A stretch of 64,000 nt of DNA from NCBI GenBank assembly GCA_030847615.1, contig JAUMIR010000001.1:32425501-32489500 (forward strand), written 5' to 3'. Positions 1 to 11,764 of the stretch are shown here, piece after piece (position 1 is the stretch's first letter; each line of letters starts with the position of its first letter). Made by a program: the position numbers and the translations under genes. Source of the DNA: Gambelia wislizenii. Taxonomy: Eukaryota; Chordata; Lepidosauria; Squamata; Crotaphytidae. The notes below the pieces were generated by a model. That model was given only the letters and a program-made list of their open reading frames with translations, had not been told where the DNA came from and made no database searches.

Positions 1-2249
1 AAAGAAACTAGGTACAATTAATTGATAAGTTAATTAATTAATAACTTTCTTTCCCTATACTGGGGTGGCAATCATGCAGCCCTCTGGAAATCATTGGACT
101 GCAGTTTCCAGCAGCCCTAACCGGAATAGCCAATGGTAAGGAATGCTGAGAGTTGCAGTCCAACACATCTGGAGGGCTGCATGATTCACATTGCTGCCCT
201 GTAGCTAAAATGTAACTATTTCCCATTGTGACTACAACTTAGCAAGGGTATCTCATTTTGTGGAGTAAGTGTACATTTTAGTTACTTTTCTGGATAGAGG
301 ATTTGGCTACCTTAAATGGTGGAATAGGAATATTTTATGGATCACCCTATGCTTCCCATAACTAGATAAAAACAGTCATAGCTATGGCTACTATTATAAT
401 TACTTTTGAGAAATAGGGAAATGACTTTTAATTGGAATCGTAGCAGTGCTTAACTAAAATTTCCAGGTTTGGGAACTACTATTCTAAATAATTACTTTTT
501 AAAAAAGTGATGTGCCAAGCTCCAAAGATTTTAGCATGAAGCCTGACAAAGTCACATTTCCCCTTGCTCTGAATTTGCCCCTACCAATCTTGCCTTCCCA
601 TTGAAACTCTAGACTTCAATAAATATTTTAAAATCCATCCCCTCCCCCTACAGATCCTTCAGCTATATTATTGCTGGGCTGAATAGATGAGTGTGCCTGT
701 TTGCCTGGCAAAGGCAAGCAATATTACATGGAATGAGATGGACCCCTTCCATTGAAATACATTCCTGAGCACCAACATTGTTTTTATAGTATTTCTGAAA
801 GTTCAAATTGCCCTTCTAATGACCTGCTGAAAGACTATTTGTACTCAAAAGGCTATCAACAATTAAAAAGTAAACTAAAAAAGACCAATAATGATCTTCC
901 CATTCAATGGGTCCAGAGCCTAGAAAATATGATTTCCCCCTAGTATAACAAGATGGCAAACAAATATATTCAAATTTACTTCTTAGCAACATTCAGTAGT
1001 GCAGGGATATGGCTATAACTGGCTGGTGGGAGGGAATGCAATTTAACAGGCGATTAATTAGCAGTATTAGTAATAGCCTTTGGACTAATCCCACAATGTC
1101 AGAAACAGCATCAGAAAACTACCTGTTGCAAATAAAGCAGTTCCTATAGAGACTACATGGTGTTGCAACCATGCCTTGACAGGTATAACAAAGTACCAAT
1201 ATAAACAATTAACCTGGAGAAAAGTATCAAAGGATCAGTTATACTTTGAGTATTTTTTTTAAAAAAATTAAAATAGAAGGTTTGGATTCCCTTTACTTTT
1301 CTCTAACTATGTAATAATTCTCTCCACTGTTTTCAACTCCGTTTCTGTAGCTGATTCACATTCAGACTCTTGACTTATAACCAGAGAGGTTATAGGAGGG
1401 TGAATACTGACCTAAATGAGAAGAATTGTCTGCCTTCTTCGATTATTTTGCAGTACCATGCTCTAAATCTAAAACGGCAGTAACTGTTCCATCAGTTTTA
1501 ATCAACAGAACAGTGAGATTTTGGGAGTTGGATACAGCCTGGTAGAGAAGGCACCTTGACATTACTAAAATCCAAATAGCAGTTATTTGCCTGGTAGCTT
1601 TGGTTCTTTTTGATGCAAGAATGAAAAACTCCCCAGTCTTCAAATCCTGGCCAGCACAAGACATATATTAAATCAGATAGCATGCTGCATGATTTGTGAG
1701 GTGTACCCTAAAATCATGTTACAGAAAATGCTGGGGCACATTGTTCAGATCTCACACTTGCTTCATGGTCCATTTCTTAAAAAACAATTAAATATCATCC
1801 TAAACAGCTGGGTTGCAACCTGTGTGATTCAATTTAAGTTACCTCAGACAAAGACGCAGGATCAAGTATGAGATTTGTGACCCAACAGGAAGGGGAAGGC
1901 TATAGCATAGAATCTGCACAAGGACCATCCAACATAGCCATAATTCTTGGCATATTGCAGGGTGTGTGTGTGTATGAAAGATAGAGAGAGAAAATGAATG
2001 AGGACTCAGAAAGCTTTGTTACTTTTTAAATCATCAAGATGTCTATCAGCTACATTTTCTTCTGCAAGAAAATCCAGAGACACTAGGGACAAGCAATGCA
2101 TATATTTTCTCAGAATACAACTGCTGACAGAAGTTAGGGAAATGACTGGTTCATCTCACTTATCTTTGGCAAAATGAAAAATAAAAAAAATATTTGCAAT
2201 AAATGGAGCCAAAGTATTCCATAGAGGCATTAGCACACCATAGCTTTTT
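1..2249. other. Downstream flank or distal 3'UTR of EPAS1
   Basis: No open reading frame here resembles a known protein. Apart from the palindromic element at 74-182, I see only AT-rich unique-looking sequence with short homopolymer runs and a small (GT)n near 1962. It may contain the distal 3'UTR of EPAS1. Confidence 0.5.
74..182. repeat. Palindromic foldback MITE
   Basis: The two halves are inverted: ATGCAGCCCTCTGGA at the left and TCTGGAGGGCTGCAT at the right, with GACTGCAGT/AGTTGCAGTCC inside. The type (text like 'GGACTGCAGTTCCCAGCA...GGGAGTTGCAGTCC') is common in squamate genomes; superfamily is uncertain, probably hAT-like. Confidence 0.7.
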
Positions 2250-2568
2250 TTTTTATTAGCATGAATACTGAGGAAGTTTCATATAAATTACACACAAAGG
2301 GAATCATATAATATAAATTTTTCTAAGAAACGCTTTATCGAAATAGAAAGGGGGAGGGAAATACAGTAGATGCATATCTCTTTTAATACGAATAAGAAAG
2401 TGAGTAACTTCACAGAAAGGCCACTATTTGGTAATGTGGACAAGTTCAATAGGTAAGTAAAATCTTGTAAAAGTGTAATCAGTATTAGAAATTGTCTACT
2501 TGCAAAAATAGATTTTAAAACTGCAGCTGTTTTGAACAGTATAGGCCAGGGAACGCTGCAGGCTTCAC
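2250..2568 (-). other. EPAS1: EPAS1 3'UTR, proximal part; true end not fixed
   Basis: Minus-strand sequence after the stop is AT-rich. The block at about 2370-2510 resembles, from memory, the proximal mammalian EPAS1 3'UTR (shared pieces such as TTTACAAGAT, TACCT and AGTGGCCTTT). The only AATAAA on the minus strand below the stop is at 2252-2257. Mammalian EPAS1 3'UTRs are around 2 kb, so this may be an early site, and the transcript may continue to a weaker ATTAAA, for example near 1497-1502 or 427-432. Transcript data would be needed to choose. Confidence 0.7.
2252..2257 (-). promoter_or_regulatory. Candidate polyadenylation signal AATAAA
   Basis: Plus-strand TTTATT reads AATAAA on the EPAS1 strand about 310 bases after the stop codon. 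It is followed by an A-rich stretch instead of the usual GU-rich downstream element, so its use is uncertain. Confidence 0.35.
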
Positions 2569-2720
2569 TCAGGTCGCTTGGTCAAGAGCTCGAAGCAAGT
2601 CGCTTCCTTGCAGAAGCGTTGAACTGCCCACCATTGGGACGTTAACCTCACAGTCATATCGGGTCAATTCTGGCAACAAATAGGGTTCAAACGATGAGCC
2701 AAGCAGGCGACTCGTCATTC
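2569..2720 (-). CDS. EPAS1: EPAS1 exon 16, coding part (C-terminal transactivation domain)
   Basis: The last coding segment reads [20 protein letters not shown] and then [20 protein letters not shown], ending LLRALDQAT and a TGA at 2569-2571. This is the C-terminal transactivation domain that binds the CH1/TAZ1 domain of p300/CBP. The asparagine in CEVNVP is the FIH (HIF1AN) hydroxylation site, Asn847 in human. The acceptor is TTTCAG. The exon continues into the 3'UTR. Confidence 0.98.
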
Positions 2721-3842
2721 CTGAAATAAGAAGATTCAGAGGGTGACTAAATCATATTTGATATTCAAGCTGAAATTTCTGCCCCAAAACCCTGAAAGGC
2801 AGTTTACAACCACCACGAATCTCATGGTTGATCTACATCAGAACAATAGTGTGGGCAGAGAGTTTTATTAATTCTTTGCCCTTGTTATGGTCCCAATCCA
2901 GACTGGCTCACACCAAACACCTGCTCTTTGCATTGGGATGGAACTTCCACTGATTATCAGGTGCCATTGCCCTGGTTGCAGAGGGAAAGAAGCTAAGGCA
3001 GGCACAACTCCATCTTGCCTTGGACCAGAAGGAGAATGGCCCTCCCTCCATCCCAACTGCCATTGCCCTGGCCAAGGAGGGACAGAAGAGAATGCTAGAC
3101 TTAATCCCTTCCCTTACTGCCATCCCCTTTCCTTTTGTATCATGTCTTCATTAGATTGTAAGCTTGAGGACAGGGAACTATTTTGTTGTTCTTTTTCTTG
3201 TAAAGCACCATGTACATTGATGGCACTATACAAATAAAAGATAATAATAATAAGTTGATAATTTGCTTGGTGCAAATAGACACAAGCTTCTCTTACAGGG
3301 AATGAGAACACAGAGGTAAAGCCTCCTTTTCAACACTGTCATTCTGATGCTGATCTCTGCTTATTCAGAGCCTAAAAAGTTACTTTTAAATATTTAATTA
3401 TAGTTCTAGATCCAAGACATCCCCAGGCAGGTGCCATCACAGTTAGAATTTTAAAAAGTAACATTGCACATTATTATCCAAAGTAACAAAATACATAAAG
3501 TTAGCTCTTCTTTTAAAAAAAAAGCTAAAAGTTCTATTTATCTTCCTCTCACCTCAACACCCTTAGCATAGCATGAGGCAGTAACATGAGGCAGCTCTTA
3601 ACTCACAACGTATTACTCCTCTGCAGTTTAGTGCACTCACACCACAGTAACAAAGAGCTGAAGTTATAGGCAAAATAAGTGAAGTTACTACTTCTTAAAT
3701 TACAATTGTGCACATCACAATTAAGCATCTACCCATAAAATGTTGGTACCAGTGGCACAACCAAGAGTGTACAGCCACTGAAGTTCTTTAAAGGACCCTC
3801 ATCTCCCTCCAAGTTAGCCTTATAGACTGCCATAATCCTTAC
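2721..3842 (-). other. EPAS1 intron 15
   Basis: This 1.1-kb intron holds a LINE 3'-end-like stretch at about 3115-3255, with two copies of the phrase TGCCATTGCCCTGG just before it. The remainder, 3260-3840, is AT-rich with no feature I recognise. Confidence 0.7.
3115..3255 (+). repeat. LINE 3'-end-like repeat with (AAT)n tail
   Basis: The text ATTAGATTGTAAGCTTGAGG, then AGCACCATGTACATTGATGG, CACTATACAAATAAAAG and (ATA)n resembles the 3' end of CR1/L2-type LINEs found in reptiles. Orientation follows the tail. Confidence 0.6.
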
Positions 3843-4028
3843 CCGACATCCTATGAGCTTGCGACCCACTGAAGTCCTGATATGGGGGGTTGTAAAACTG
3901 GGGGGAGAAAACAGCTTTGGGGTTGTTAGCAGAGCTTCCAGAGGAGCGGGGAGGATGCTGTGGTTGCTGCTGCTGCACCATGTTAACTGGTTGGCCTGAG
4001 CCTCTTTGTGGGTTACAAAGAAATTCAT
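3843..4028 (-). CDS. EPAS1: EPAS1 exon 15 (Gln/Pro-rich linker)
   Basis: This 186-bp exon encodes EFLCNPQRGSGQPVNMVQQQ to FSGSQAHRMS. The acceptor is TGTAG, the donor TCGG/GTAAGG, and the split codons on both sides join cleanly (Asp at the start, Gly at the end). A short glutamine run and the FSPQFYNPPYQDFS block match the general character of this exon in other vertebrates, but it diverges more than any other exon here. Confidence 0.93.
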
Positions 4029-5418
4029 CTACACATAAAAAGGAAATAAAAAAGAGCAGAGTTTAAAAACAAAAATCTGGCTGTTCACTGTCAGAAGTAG
4101 GATGCTAAACTTATCAACTTTGGTCTGCTCCAGCATAGTTTTCTCATATTCTTGTTGTGACAGACACACACATTTTCCTTGGAAAGGTTTCCCTAGCCAA
4201 ACTTGGAACTTCTCTGGCATAATTTCCTAAAGCTACAGTCTGAAGAATGATGATTTACACTTAATGAATGGTTTCCTCCACTGGGGAAGACTGAATGGGG
4301 AGTGAGTGCAAATGGTCACTACATCAGGGGCAAGTAATATGTGGAGCTTTGATCTTGTTTGACTAAACTCCCATTGCACAAGCTAGCATAACCAATGTGC
4401 AGATGGTGGAGATGAAGTCCAACAAAAACTTGAAGGCTGCAAGTCATCCATTGCAGCATGATGCAGCTGGCTTGCTTAGGGGTATCAGTCCACTGTTTGC
4501 TGCTGAGGTGTAAAAACACATGGCAAATTCACGCTTTGTTTGCAGGCCCTATTCATGTGTTATATTTACTGTTAAGATGGAATATAAGCAGGAAGAAGGG
4601 CCTCCAGACATTAACCCTATGGCCAAGATCTTTCATCATATCTATGGGATGTAAATCTACACAGATCTAGTTACATGGTGGTTGTGTTATACTAGTGCCC
4701 TGCAGGCTATCTGATGTGGCACCCAGCACCTTTCCTCCAATGTGTGAGGGACCAGCACCATATTGGTGTCTACTGGCTACAGTTTTCTTTCTTTCCCGGA
4801 AACCTCTGTGGACCAGCAGTTGATGGTTTACAGATCAGCACTGGTGCAGGGGCCACCACTTTCAGCAGCACTGAGCCTGCTTATTGTCCCATTGTGTGAT
4901 GGGGAATGCTCAGTGGCTAGTTCTACAATCCAGTGAATAAAATGGTATGTCACAGGCATTAACAAATAGTTATACTCCATCCAAGAATGTGCAATGGCAT
5001 GGCTAGAAGCCAGTAAGTCCGAACTAGATTAGACTTATTGAATCAATTGCTGAATGGTGAGTTAACACGTAAGTAAAATCCAATTGATTCAACGACTCTG
5101 CTCTAATAAGACCAACAACAGGATTTAGGTGCATGTGAAATGGATACATTCATGGAACTCTGCTTACACAACCATGAGGCAAATATGTTCATAGCCCCCA
5201 AACCACAACCATATGTGTAAGGAGAAATACCTATGTGTATCAAACCACTAGGATTCTGGCCTATATGTGGTGATGCCAAGAGAAGTTACTTGACATGTGG
5301 AACATAGAAGCACGTGCTCCTCACCTATGCTTTCAGCTTACTAGCAAACATAAATGCTCTTCCATGGAGACAGTTCACAACTTTGGCTAAGCTATTAACA
5401 GTTTCCCTAAAGTCTCAC
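4029..5418 (-). other. EPAS1 intron 14, no recognised element
   Basis: This 1.4-kb intron shows no clear repeat, RNA gene or protein homology. Short ORFs on both strands have no recognisable domains. Confidence 0.5.
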
Positions 5419-5542
5419 CATTAAGGACACTTGTGCTGAGTGACTTCTTCTCTGTGAGTAGTGCACAGTTTTCACCTCTGAGAATTTTCATCCTTTTCCA
5501 CATTAAGTGTGTTGGATTAATGCCAGACGTATCTCCTTGTGG
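5419..5542 (-). CDS. EPAS1: EPAS1 exon 14
   Basis: This 124-bp exon encodes PQGDTSGINPTHLMWKRMKI to LSTSVLN. The HLMWKRMK core is conserved with mammalian EPAS1, while the remainder is divergent. The acceptor is TTGTAG and the donor AATG/GTGAGA. It belongs to the region before the C-terminal transactivation domain, which has few defined functions. Confidence 0.95.
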
Positions 5543-5665
5543 CTACAAGAAAGAGAGGGAAAGTGGAGAAGACATAAACTACTCAAGAAATTAGCACTGT
5601 CATGTCTTCTTTTTGTTTTTAACATCACACAAGGCAAATGGTAGCCATAGTTAAGGACTGATTAC

Positions 5666-5789
5666 CCCACTCAAGTGCTGAAAAGCTTGTTCTTCATAGT
5701 CCAGCTGGCGCTTTAGTTTCAAACTGTTGGCAAGAGCAATCCGTGCAGGGTTTATATCTATGCCTCGCTGTCCAAAACTCTCCAGTGAC
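5666..5789 (-). CDS. EPAS1: EPAS1 exon 13 (C-terminal nuclear localisation region)
   Basis: This 124-bp exon encodes [20 protein letters not shown] to [10 protein letters not shown]. It includes [14 protein letters not shown], the basic stretch that serves as the C-terminal nuclear localisation signal in HIF-alpha proteins. The acceptor is GACAG; its first base completes an arginine codon from exon 12. The donor is GGG/GTAATC. Only 123 bp separate it from exon 14. Confidence 0.96.
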
Positions 5790-6368
5790 CTGTCAAAACA
5801 AAATCATTCTTTTTAAAATTTAAATAGTTTAAAAAAAAACCATTATTATTATTATTATTTTTTTTTGAGAATGGGCTTTTCATCTGACCAAGATTAATTT
5901 CCAACCAACATACTGAGACATGTTGATCAACAGAAATCTGTTCCTCATTTACACAGTTCTGTACCCTTGGAGAAAGATCATAAATGTCCTTCTTGGAAGA
6001 GAATTCACTGGTTGTAGAGTACAGCTGCAGGATACACAACTGATGAAATATAAACTCTTTTATTAACTATCCATTCTGTGAAATATTACTTCTGATTCCA
6101 TAAAACTTCCTAGCAGAAAGTAGGAGGAGAAAGTCTACTTTAGGCACATAAGTGAAGTGTTTGGAATGATAACAGAGATTTATTTCACCATTTCTGTTTT
6201 CTACAGCTGTTTTCTACAGACTGCATTTGTTGCCACAGCACTGTTGACCCTTTGTCTTATAGACAATTCACTGACCTATGTCATTGGCATTGGCCCCATT
6301 GATATCATAAGGATTATATCAACAGAAGCAGTCTGTTTTTCTTGGGGCTCATTTGTCATGTACGACTA

Positions 6369-6910
6369 AGGGCTTGTCTACACTGGCCAGAATATGCCAG
6401 CTTCTCGCCAGCATAGTCCGGCCCTGGATGAGGCCTGTCCCCCCACCCCGCCATTATTTGCACAAAATGGGAGGAAGTCTGCACAGACACGCTGGGCCAT
6501 ATCCAGAGCTGTGTCCGCTGCCATCCATTTGCACTCTCTGAAGCCAGAAGGAGGCCCGCAGAATGGGATCAAGGCTGGTCAGATGCAGGGGGCCTTGATC
6601 GCATGCTGAGGGCCTCCTTCCTGGCTTCAGAGAGTGTGACATGGATAGCAGCAGACATGTCTCCAGATGGTATGGACTCCTGCATTCCTGTGGGGCCTGA
6701 TCTGGTTTTTCTTAAAAGAAGTGGTTTCCCTGTGTGTTAAAATATAATGGTGTAATGGATTTATCCTGTCTTCTCCCCCATCTTTGACTCGGGTGTCACC
6801 AGGATTGCCTGGGGGCAAAATGGTAAAAAAGGTCTGGGTTGTTTGGACTACAGAGCTCCAAGACAGCGACAAGATGGGACAAATAGCCTGTCTATACATC
6901 TTTTCAAAGG
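6369..6910. mobile_element. Non-autonomous DNA transposon with internal foldback
   Basis: The left end GGGCTTGTCTACACTGGCC resembles the ends of the element family at 11765-12374. Inside, 6519-6560 and about 6605-6650 form an imperfect inverted repeat around CACTCTCTGAAGCCAG and CTGGCTTCAGAGAGTG. The right boundary is uncertain; it may be near CTGTCTATACATC at 6890-6902. Confidence 0.5.
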
Positions 6911-8621
6911 TTGGAACCCCTTGGATGATGCAAAACATGTGGTTCCTTCCCATATGACTGTCACCCAAACTAAATGAATGGCGATTAGATGATAAGCATC
7001 CATGTGACTGGAGCCACCCAATGGCTCTGACCACTCAAATGCTACTGCAGCAGTACAGAAAAAATAAGTGCCTAAACCTCTGCTACTTTATTACCATTAT
7101 TAGTGGTTTTATTTTTATGTTCCCCTCAAAAGCTGGGGGGTTCAGATGGGGGCAGGAATAAAAACCTCAGATGATCAGTCCAAATTCAGTGGATTTTTGG
7201 GAGGGGTGATTCTTCAGTTGTAAGGCTTCTTTGTAAGCTTACAGAAATGTGAGGTGATCTGAGGGCTTTTGGTTTCTGTTCTTCTGTTCCATGTGGACAG
7301 CCATATTGTTTCCCCATGCAAGCCCTTGGGAAGCCCTCCATATCATCATGCAGCTTCATTTCAGAGAGCCAATGTGTTTAAAGTTGACTGGACCACTGGA
7401 CTAGGGTTTCTGAGATCCCACTGAGTCACCCGATGAGTGATGATATGTGGACCAATCATACTGTCTCCATCTGATCTACTCCAGAGGATTGTAAGAACAG
7501 AGCGAGGAGGGCAAGAAGCAAATATGCAGCCCTCTAGTTGAGACATAAATATAACTAATACAAAAGAATATATTTTCTGGGACATTCTGATCATGTTTTG
7601 AAATTGTGTGGAATCATTTGGGTTTCCTGGCTACTTGGAAAGACCTTTAAGAAAGTTTAAAAATAGGAGAAAAAGATTTAAAAGCCCACAAACTGCTTTA
7701 TATTACTATAAAATTTATCAAGAACCTCCATCCTCCCACTCCAAAGCACCCTCCTGCACAGATGTCCCAAAATTTCCACCCAATTTCGATTGGAAAGAAG
7801 TATCTGAGGAAAAGCTCATAGTGTACGCATGTACAAGCATATCCTCTAGAGTATGCCCACAATTTGTAAAAAAATTTCACAGCTCTATTTAATGTCATAT
7901 TTTGCTTAATTAGGGGAACATCGCTAACACAAACCTGACCTCTTCCTGACATTTTGACCAACACTGCTTCTAGCAACCTTCCACTTTAATTGGAGAATAA
8001 AGACTTCCTCATGAGGTTTTTACTTCTGCATCCATAAAGTATATTGTGGTTACTGTTCCCTTTTTTTATTTATTCAACCACTTGCTTCTAAGGTGAGTAT
8101 GAGAGGTTAGCCTTGCCTGATCTTCTCAACAGGTTCATTTATGACTCTTTTAAAAAACCTCCCTGATTTGTGTTCCTTGAAGGAAGGTCAATTATCCCAC
8201 ACTTTCAGAACTACTGAAGGCCAGTTTGAATTAAGGGAATGTTAAGTCATTGCTGAAAAGAAATACAATTTAAAAAGCTATCTTGACTCCTTACAACTTT
8301 ATCATTTCCAGCCAAATAAGAATAGATTATTTAAGGCCTGTGAGGAGAAGCACTGGACCTAAGAGACAATTCCAAAGTTACCTTTGATTGCTTTTAATCA
8401 TTTCCTGTGATTGTCTACTAAGATTAAACTATACAGATTTAGATATGTAGTGTGCAGCTCTAAACTGTTTTCCTTTTTTACACAGATAGGAAGTGTGAGC
8501 AGCCCAATTCAGATCAATCCCACTATGTGCAGGTTTGGGATGCTTAAACTACTCCCACCCCAGCCATTAGAAAAACAACAACAAAACCACAACTAAATTT
8601 GCCTTGCATACATGGTAAGCT

Positions 8622-8643
8622 AAAAAAAAAAAAAAAAAAAAAA
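8622..8643. repeat. Poly(A) run, 22 bases
   Basis: Twenty-two consecutive A on the plus strand, possibly the tail of an unrecognised retroposon. Confidence 0.9.
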
Positions 8644-8689
8644 GAACTCCACTGGTACCAATGATCCCCATTTTTTAAGCTCCCACATA

Positions 8690-9020
8690 GGGAAGCAGGC
8701 AAATTAAGACCAAGCACCTTATAGGGGGCACGGGAGTCATTCTCATGGTTTGCAGCCTTCATGGGCCATTTTAGGCCAAAGAGAGGCCCTTTTTTAACAA
8801 CAGGAAGTGAGCAAAAGTTACTTCCTGAAATAAAAGCCTACCCTATGAATAAATTGGCCCAAGAGGTCCCCAAAACATGGTGAAAATGCTCCCGCCACCC
8901 CAGAGAGCATTTTGGGGCATTTTATTTTGAAAAAAAAAATCATTAAAATACTTTTTTAGACCCCCTGGGGGACTCCAGGGGCCACATGCTACCTGTGGGA
9001 CACACTTTGCCTACCCTTGA
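8690..9020. repeat. hAT-like interspersed repeat, probable
   Basis: The right end, CACACTTTGCCTACCCTTG, is the reverse complement of a CAAGGGTAGGCAAAGTGTG terminus like the CAGGGGTGGGCAAA ends of Charlie-type hAT elements. A similar start, CAGGGGTGGGGAAAGTT, is seen at 31740. The left boundary was not found. Confidence 0.4.
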
Positions 9021-9327
9021 GTTAATGGACAAAGTTGGGAGACAGCTTTTACATACATGCTAAGATGAGCAGGTAAGCACGTGAATAGTGTAGGAAGTTC
9101 CTGCTGTAATAGACTGATATGGCTACAGGATGAAAGAAAAATGTAACACGAATAGTATTCCTACTATAACTTTTTGTCCTTTTCATGTTCCTTATGAAGG
9201 AACACTAAAGAAACAGTGTTCCTTTATACCTTTTTATGCTGAAACAAACCAACACAGCTCTCTCTGAATACAAAATCAATGCACAAGAAGGTCAAAGTTA
9301 ACTACAATGATTCCCACCCTGAGTTAC

Positions 9328-9818
9328 CTTTTCTTATATAAATTCACATTTGGCAAATGCAGCGGTGGCCCTGATGGAGTGCTAGCTACAGATCTGGAAC
9401 ACTTATTGCCAATGACTCTCCATTTGGTAGGGTTGTATTGTAATGGCGGGTCAGGTGGCCACTGTGTGTTTGGTCTCCCACCCATCGAAGACAAGGGAGT
9501 GCTGGCTTGGGCATAGTAGGGCAGCAAAGATGCTGACTGGCTCCCATTACTGAAGAATGCAGGTGGCAAAGTCCCCTGACCCGTGTTCATATTCTTGTCA
9601 GACATCTGCGGGCAATATTTCTCCTGCAGGAACTGGTTCTGTGAGGGAGGAGCCAGGGGCTGGAAGAGGTTGCTCATGTTACTTAAACTCTGCTGAGTGA
9701 GCTGAGCACTTTCAGAAAGCGGACGCTCCTCTTGACAGATGGGACTCAGCTGGAAATCTTCTCCATCCATGGGAATATAAGGGGCTAAGGTTTCGAGGTC
9801 CAGTTCATTGAAGTCAGT
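9328..9818 (-). CDS. EPAS1: EPAS1 exon 12 (C-terminal degron, inhibitory region)
   Basis: At 491 bp this is the largest coding exon in the window. It starts TDFNELDLETLAPYIPMDG, which holds the C-terminal LxxLAP degron; its proline matches human Pro531, the main PHD2/VHL site. The rest is the inhibitory region, with conserved anchors such as QASTPLSSMGGRPNTQWPPD and divergent Ser/Gln/Pro-rich stretches between. The acceptor is TGTCAG and the donor AAAAG/GTAACT. The C-rich tract just upstream (near 9855-9880 on the plus strand, read as Gs) lies in the intron. Confidence 0.97.
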
Positions 9819-10013
9819 CTGACAAAAGAGAACAAGGTAGAGTATGGGATGTCCGGGGGGGGGGGAGAAAGGGGGGAAACACACACTTTTTGTTAAAACT
9901 ATGGTAAATAAATTGTTCTGAAAGAAGATGCAGCCTCTCTTTTCAATCTCTAACATAGAAACCCTATACCTTTCTGCTCAGGAGTCAGTCCCATTGCCAG
10001 TAGTGGGTAAACA

Positions 10014-10192
10014 GATCATAGAATCATAGAATTGTAGAGTTGGAAGAGACCACGAGGGCCATCCAGTCCAACTCCCTGCCATGCAGGAAATCTTGATCAA
10101 AGCATCCCCGACAGATGGCAATCCAGCCTCTGTTTAAAGACCTCCAAGGAAGGAGACCCCACTACGCTCCGAGGAAGTGCGTTCCACAACAG
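10014..10192 (-). repeat. CR1 LINE 3'-end fragment
   Basis: The text AGAATTGTAGAGTTGGAAG...CCATCCAGTCCAACTCCCTGCC...CATGCAGGAA is the reverse complement of the CR1 3' end seen in full at 23236-23785. Four more copies lie on this strand of the window or are nested in other repeats. Confidence 0.85.
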
Positions 10193-10221
10193 GACAGGAC
10201 AGCCTTGTGAAAGGAGCCTTG

Positions 10222-10321
10222 GCTCCTGTCACATGGGCTGAGCAACCTTCAAGCCTTCACAGACCCCCTATGAAGACATTGTGGCCCCCTGGGGGTCTGC
10301 AGACCACAGATTAAGAACCAC
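10222..10321. repeat. Half of a hAT-like MITE (CAGTGGTTCTTAA end)
   Basis: The text CCCCCTGGGGGTCTGCAGAC then TTAAGAACCACTG matches the right end of the complete element at 13472-13776. The left half is missing, with the CR1 fragment lying just before it. Confidence 0.65.
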
Positions 10322-11499
10322 TGCTTTAAAAGTTTAAGTTTAAATACCGTATGACCTGTGGTGTCACTAAGACCGGTGTCACCCGTCCGCCCAATGATGT
10401 CACCTGGTGCAGTTTGACCTCTCCACCCTCCCCCACAAGTGTCTCCACTGCTTATGATCTCTCTCATATCTAAGCAGTGATTGGAGATAACAGAAAAAGA
10501 TGCTTGCAGGGTAGATGGGAACCCACTCAGAATATATCCTGAAGGAGGACCAGAGGTTGCCTATTTCCAAGATAGCATGTTGAAACGCATATCGTAATAG
10601 ATTTTCATCCCAGCAGTAATGGGCAAATTCAAATTTGTTTCCAAACGAGATGTCACTCTACTGGACTCCCTTTTACACATTGCCCATGCTCTTCTGAAGC
10701 AGTACGCTTTTAGGTTCTAAGATCAAAGTTACTTGACAAGATACATGGATTTAATTACAGATAACAAAATTATGTTCTTTTGCAAAAATTAGAGTGCTCA
10801 GTGGAGGAAGACCTCAGCTTTATCAATATTTACAAATTAGGTCATAGCCTTATCACGCCTGGCTGAGAGAACACAGTGAGCTCAGATCTTTAACTCATTC
10901 TGAGGAACTTAGTAACACGAAGGACTAAAGGATACTGAGGAAACTAATATTCCATTGCCTTCAAACGATGAGCTATATTCACAGTTTTATATGCAGCTAT
11001 GGGCTACAAACCCTCATCAATAAATACATAAAAGCAACAAGAAGAGAGTTGTGTCATAAGAAACAACCTCCACACTACCTTATAGAAAAAGAGAACCTTA
11101 CTTGACTTCTAGTAATACAAAAATAAGTTTATCCTCATATAAATGGTAATAACTTGTTCCACTTCTGATATCATTTTATTATTAGTATCACTTTAAGTTG
11201 ATCAAGTTGATTTTAACAGTATGCTGCCCTGAGATACGTAGATAGAGAGAGGGATATAAATATTTAAAGAAAGAAAAAGCAAGAAAGGGAGAGATCCAGA
11301 AGAAGGAGTCATGCTTATCACATGAGCTTGGGTACCACAGTATCTTTAAGCTGCAATCTTTGGAGGGCTAGCATGGTTTAAACAGCTTCACCACTACCGG
11401 ATTGTTTCCCGGCACAATTCAAAGTGCTGGTCCTATTAAGCCATATACAGCTTGGACCCAAACTATTTGAAAGACAGTATCTCCTGATATGACCCTGCC

Positions 11500-11690
11500 A
11501 TAATTTTAAGATAATCAGGGAAGGCTTTCTCTCAGTCCTGCCATCACCACAGACTCAGGAGGTGAGTACACGAGAGAGAGCCTTCTCGGTGGCTGCTACC
11601 ACTCTGTGGAACACTCTTCCTCGGGAGGCTATGGCAGGGTCTCACTGCATCAAACTCAATGTTATGAGGAAAGTGTCTTCCCTATGATAA
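11500..11690 (+). repeat. L2-type LINE fragment
   Basis: The phrase GAGAGAGCCTTCTCGGTGGC, then CTCTGTGGAACACTCTTCCT, corresponds to the coding end of L2-type reverse transcriptases (R-A-F-S-A/V-A-A...LWN). It is too degraded to translate across. Confidence 0.55.
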
Positions 11691-11764
11691 ACCAGTTTTC
11701 CTTCCTGCAACAGAACTACTTCAGAAATGTGTGCCTCAGCAATTAGGCTTGCAATTGAAGACAG

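Larger units (their letters stand above)
5790..9327 (-). other. EPAS1 intron 12
   Basis: The intron contains a (TTA)n/T-rich tract near 5840-5867, a hAT-like element at 6369-6910, a 22-A run at 8622-8643 and a hAT-like repeat at 8690-9020. The stretches 5870-6368 and 7030-8600 show nothing I can name; the 94-codon plus-strand ORF at 7608-7892 matches nothing known to me. Confidence 0.6.

Noticed and set aside
7608..7892. 94-codon plus-strand ORF (KFKNRRKRFKSPQ...)
   Set aside because: No domain, no splice-site context and no homologue I recognise; a chance ORF in intron 12.
9328..9818. HIF1A as the gene identity
   Set aside because: The region after the degron, the exon 12 motif TDFNELDLETLAPYIPMDGE and the C-terminal LDQAT match EPAS1; HIF1A differs at these points and ends LDQVN.
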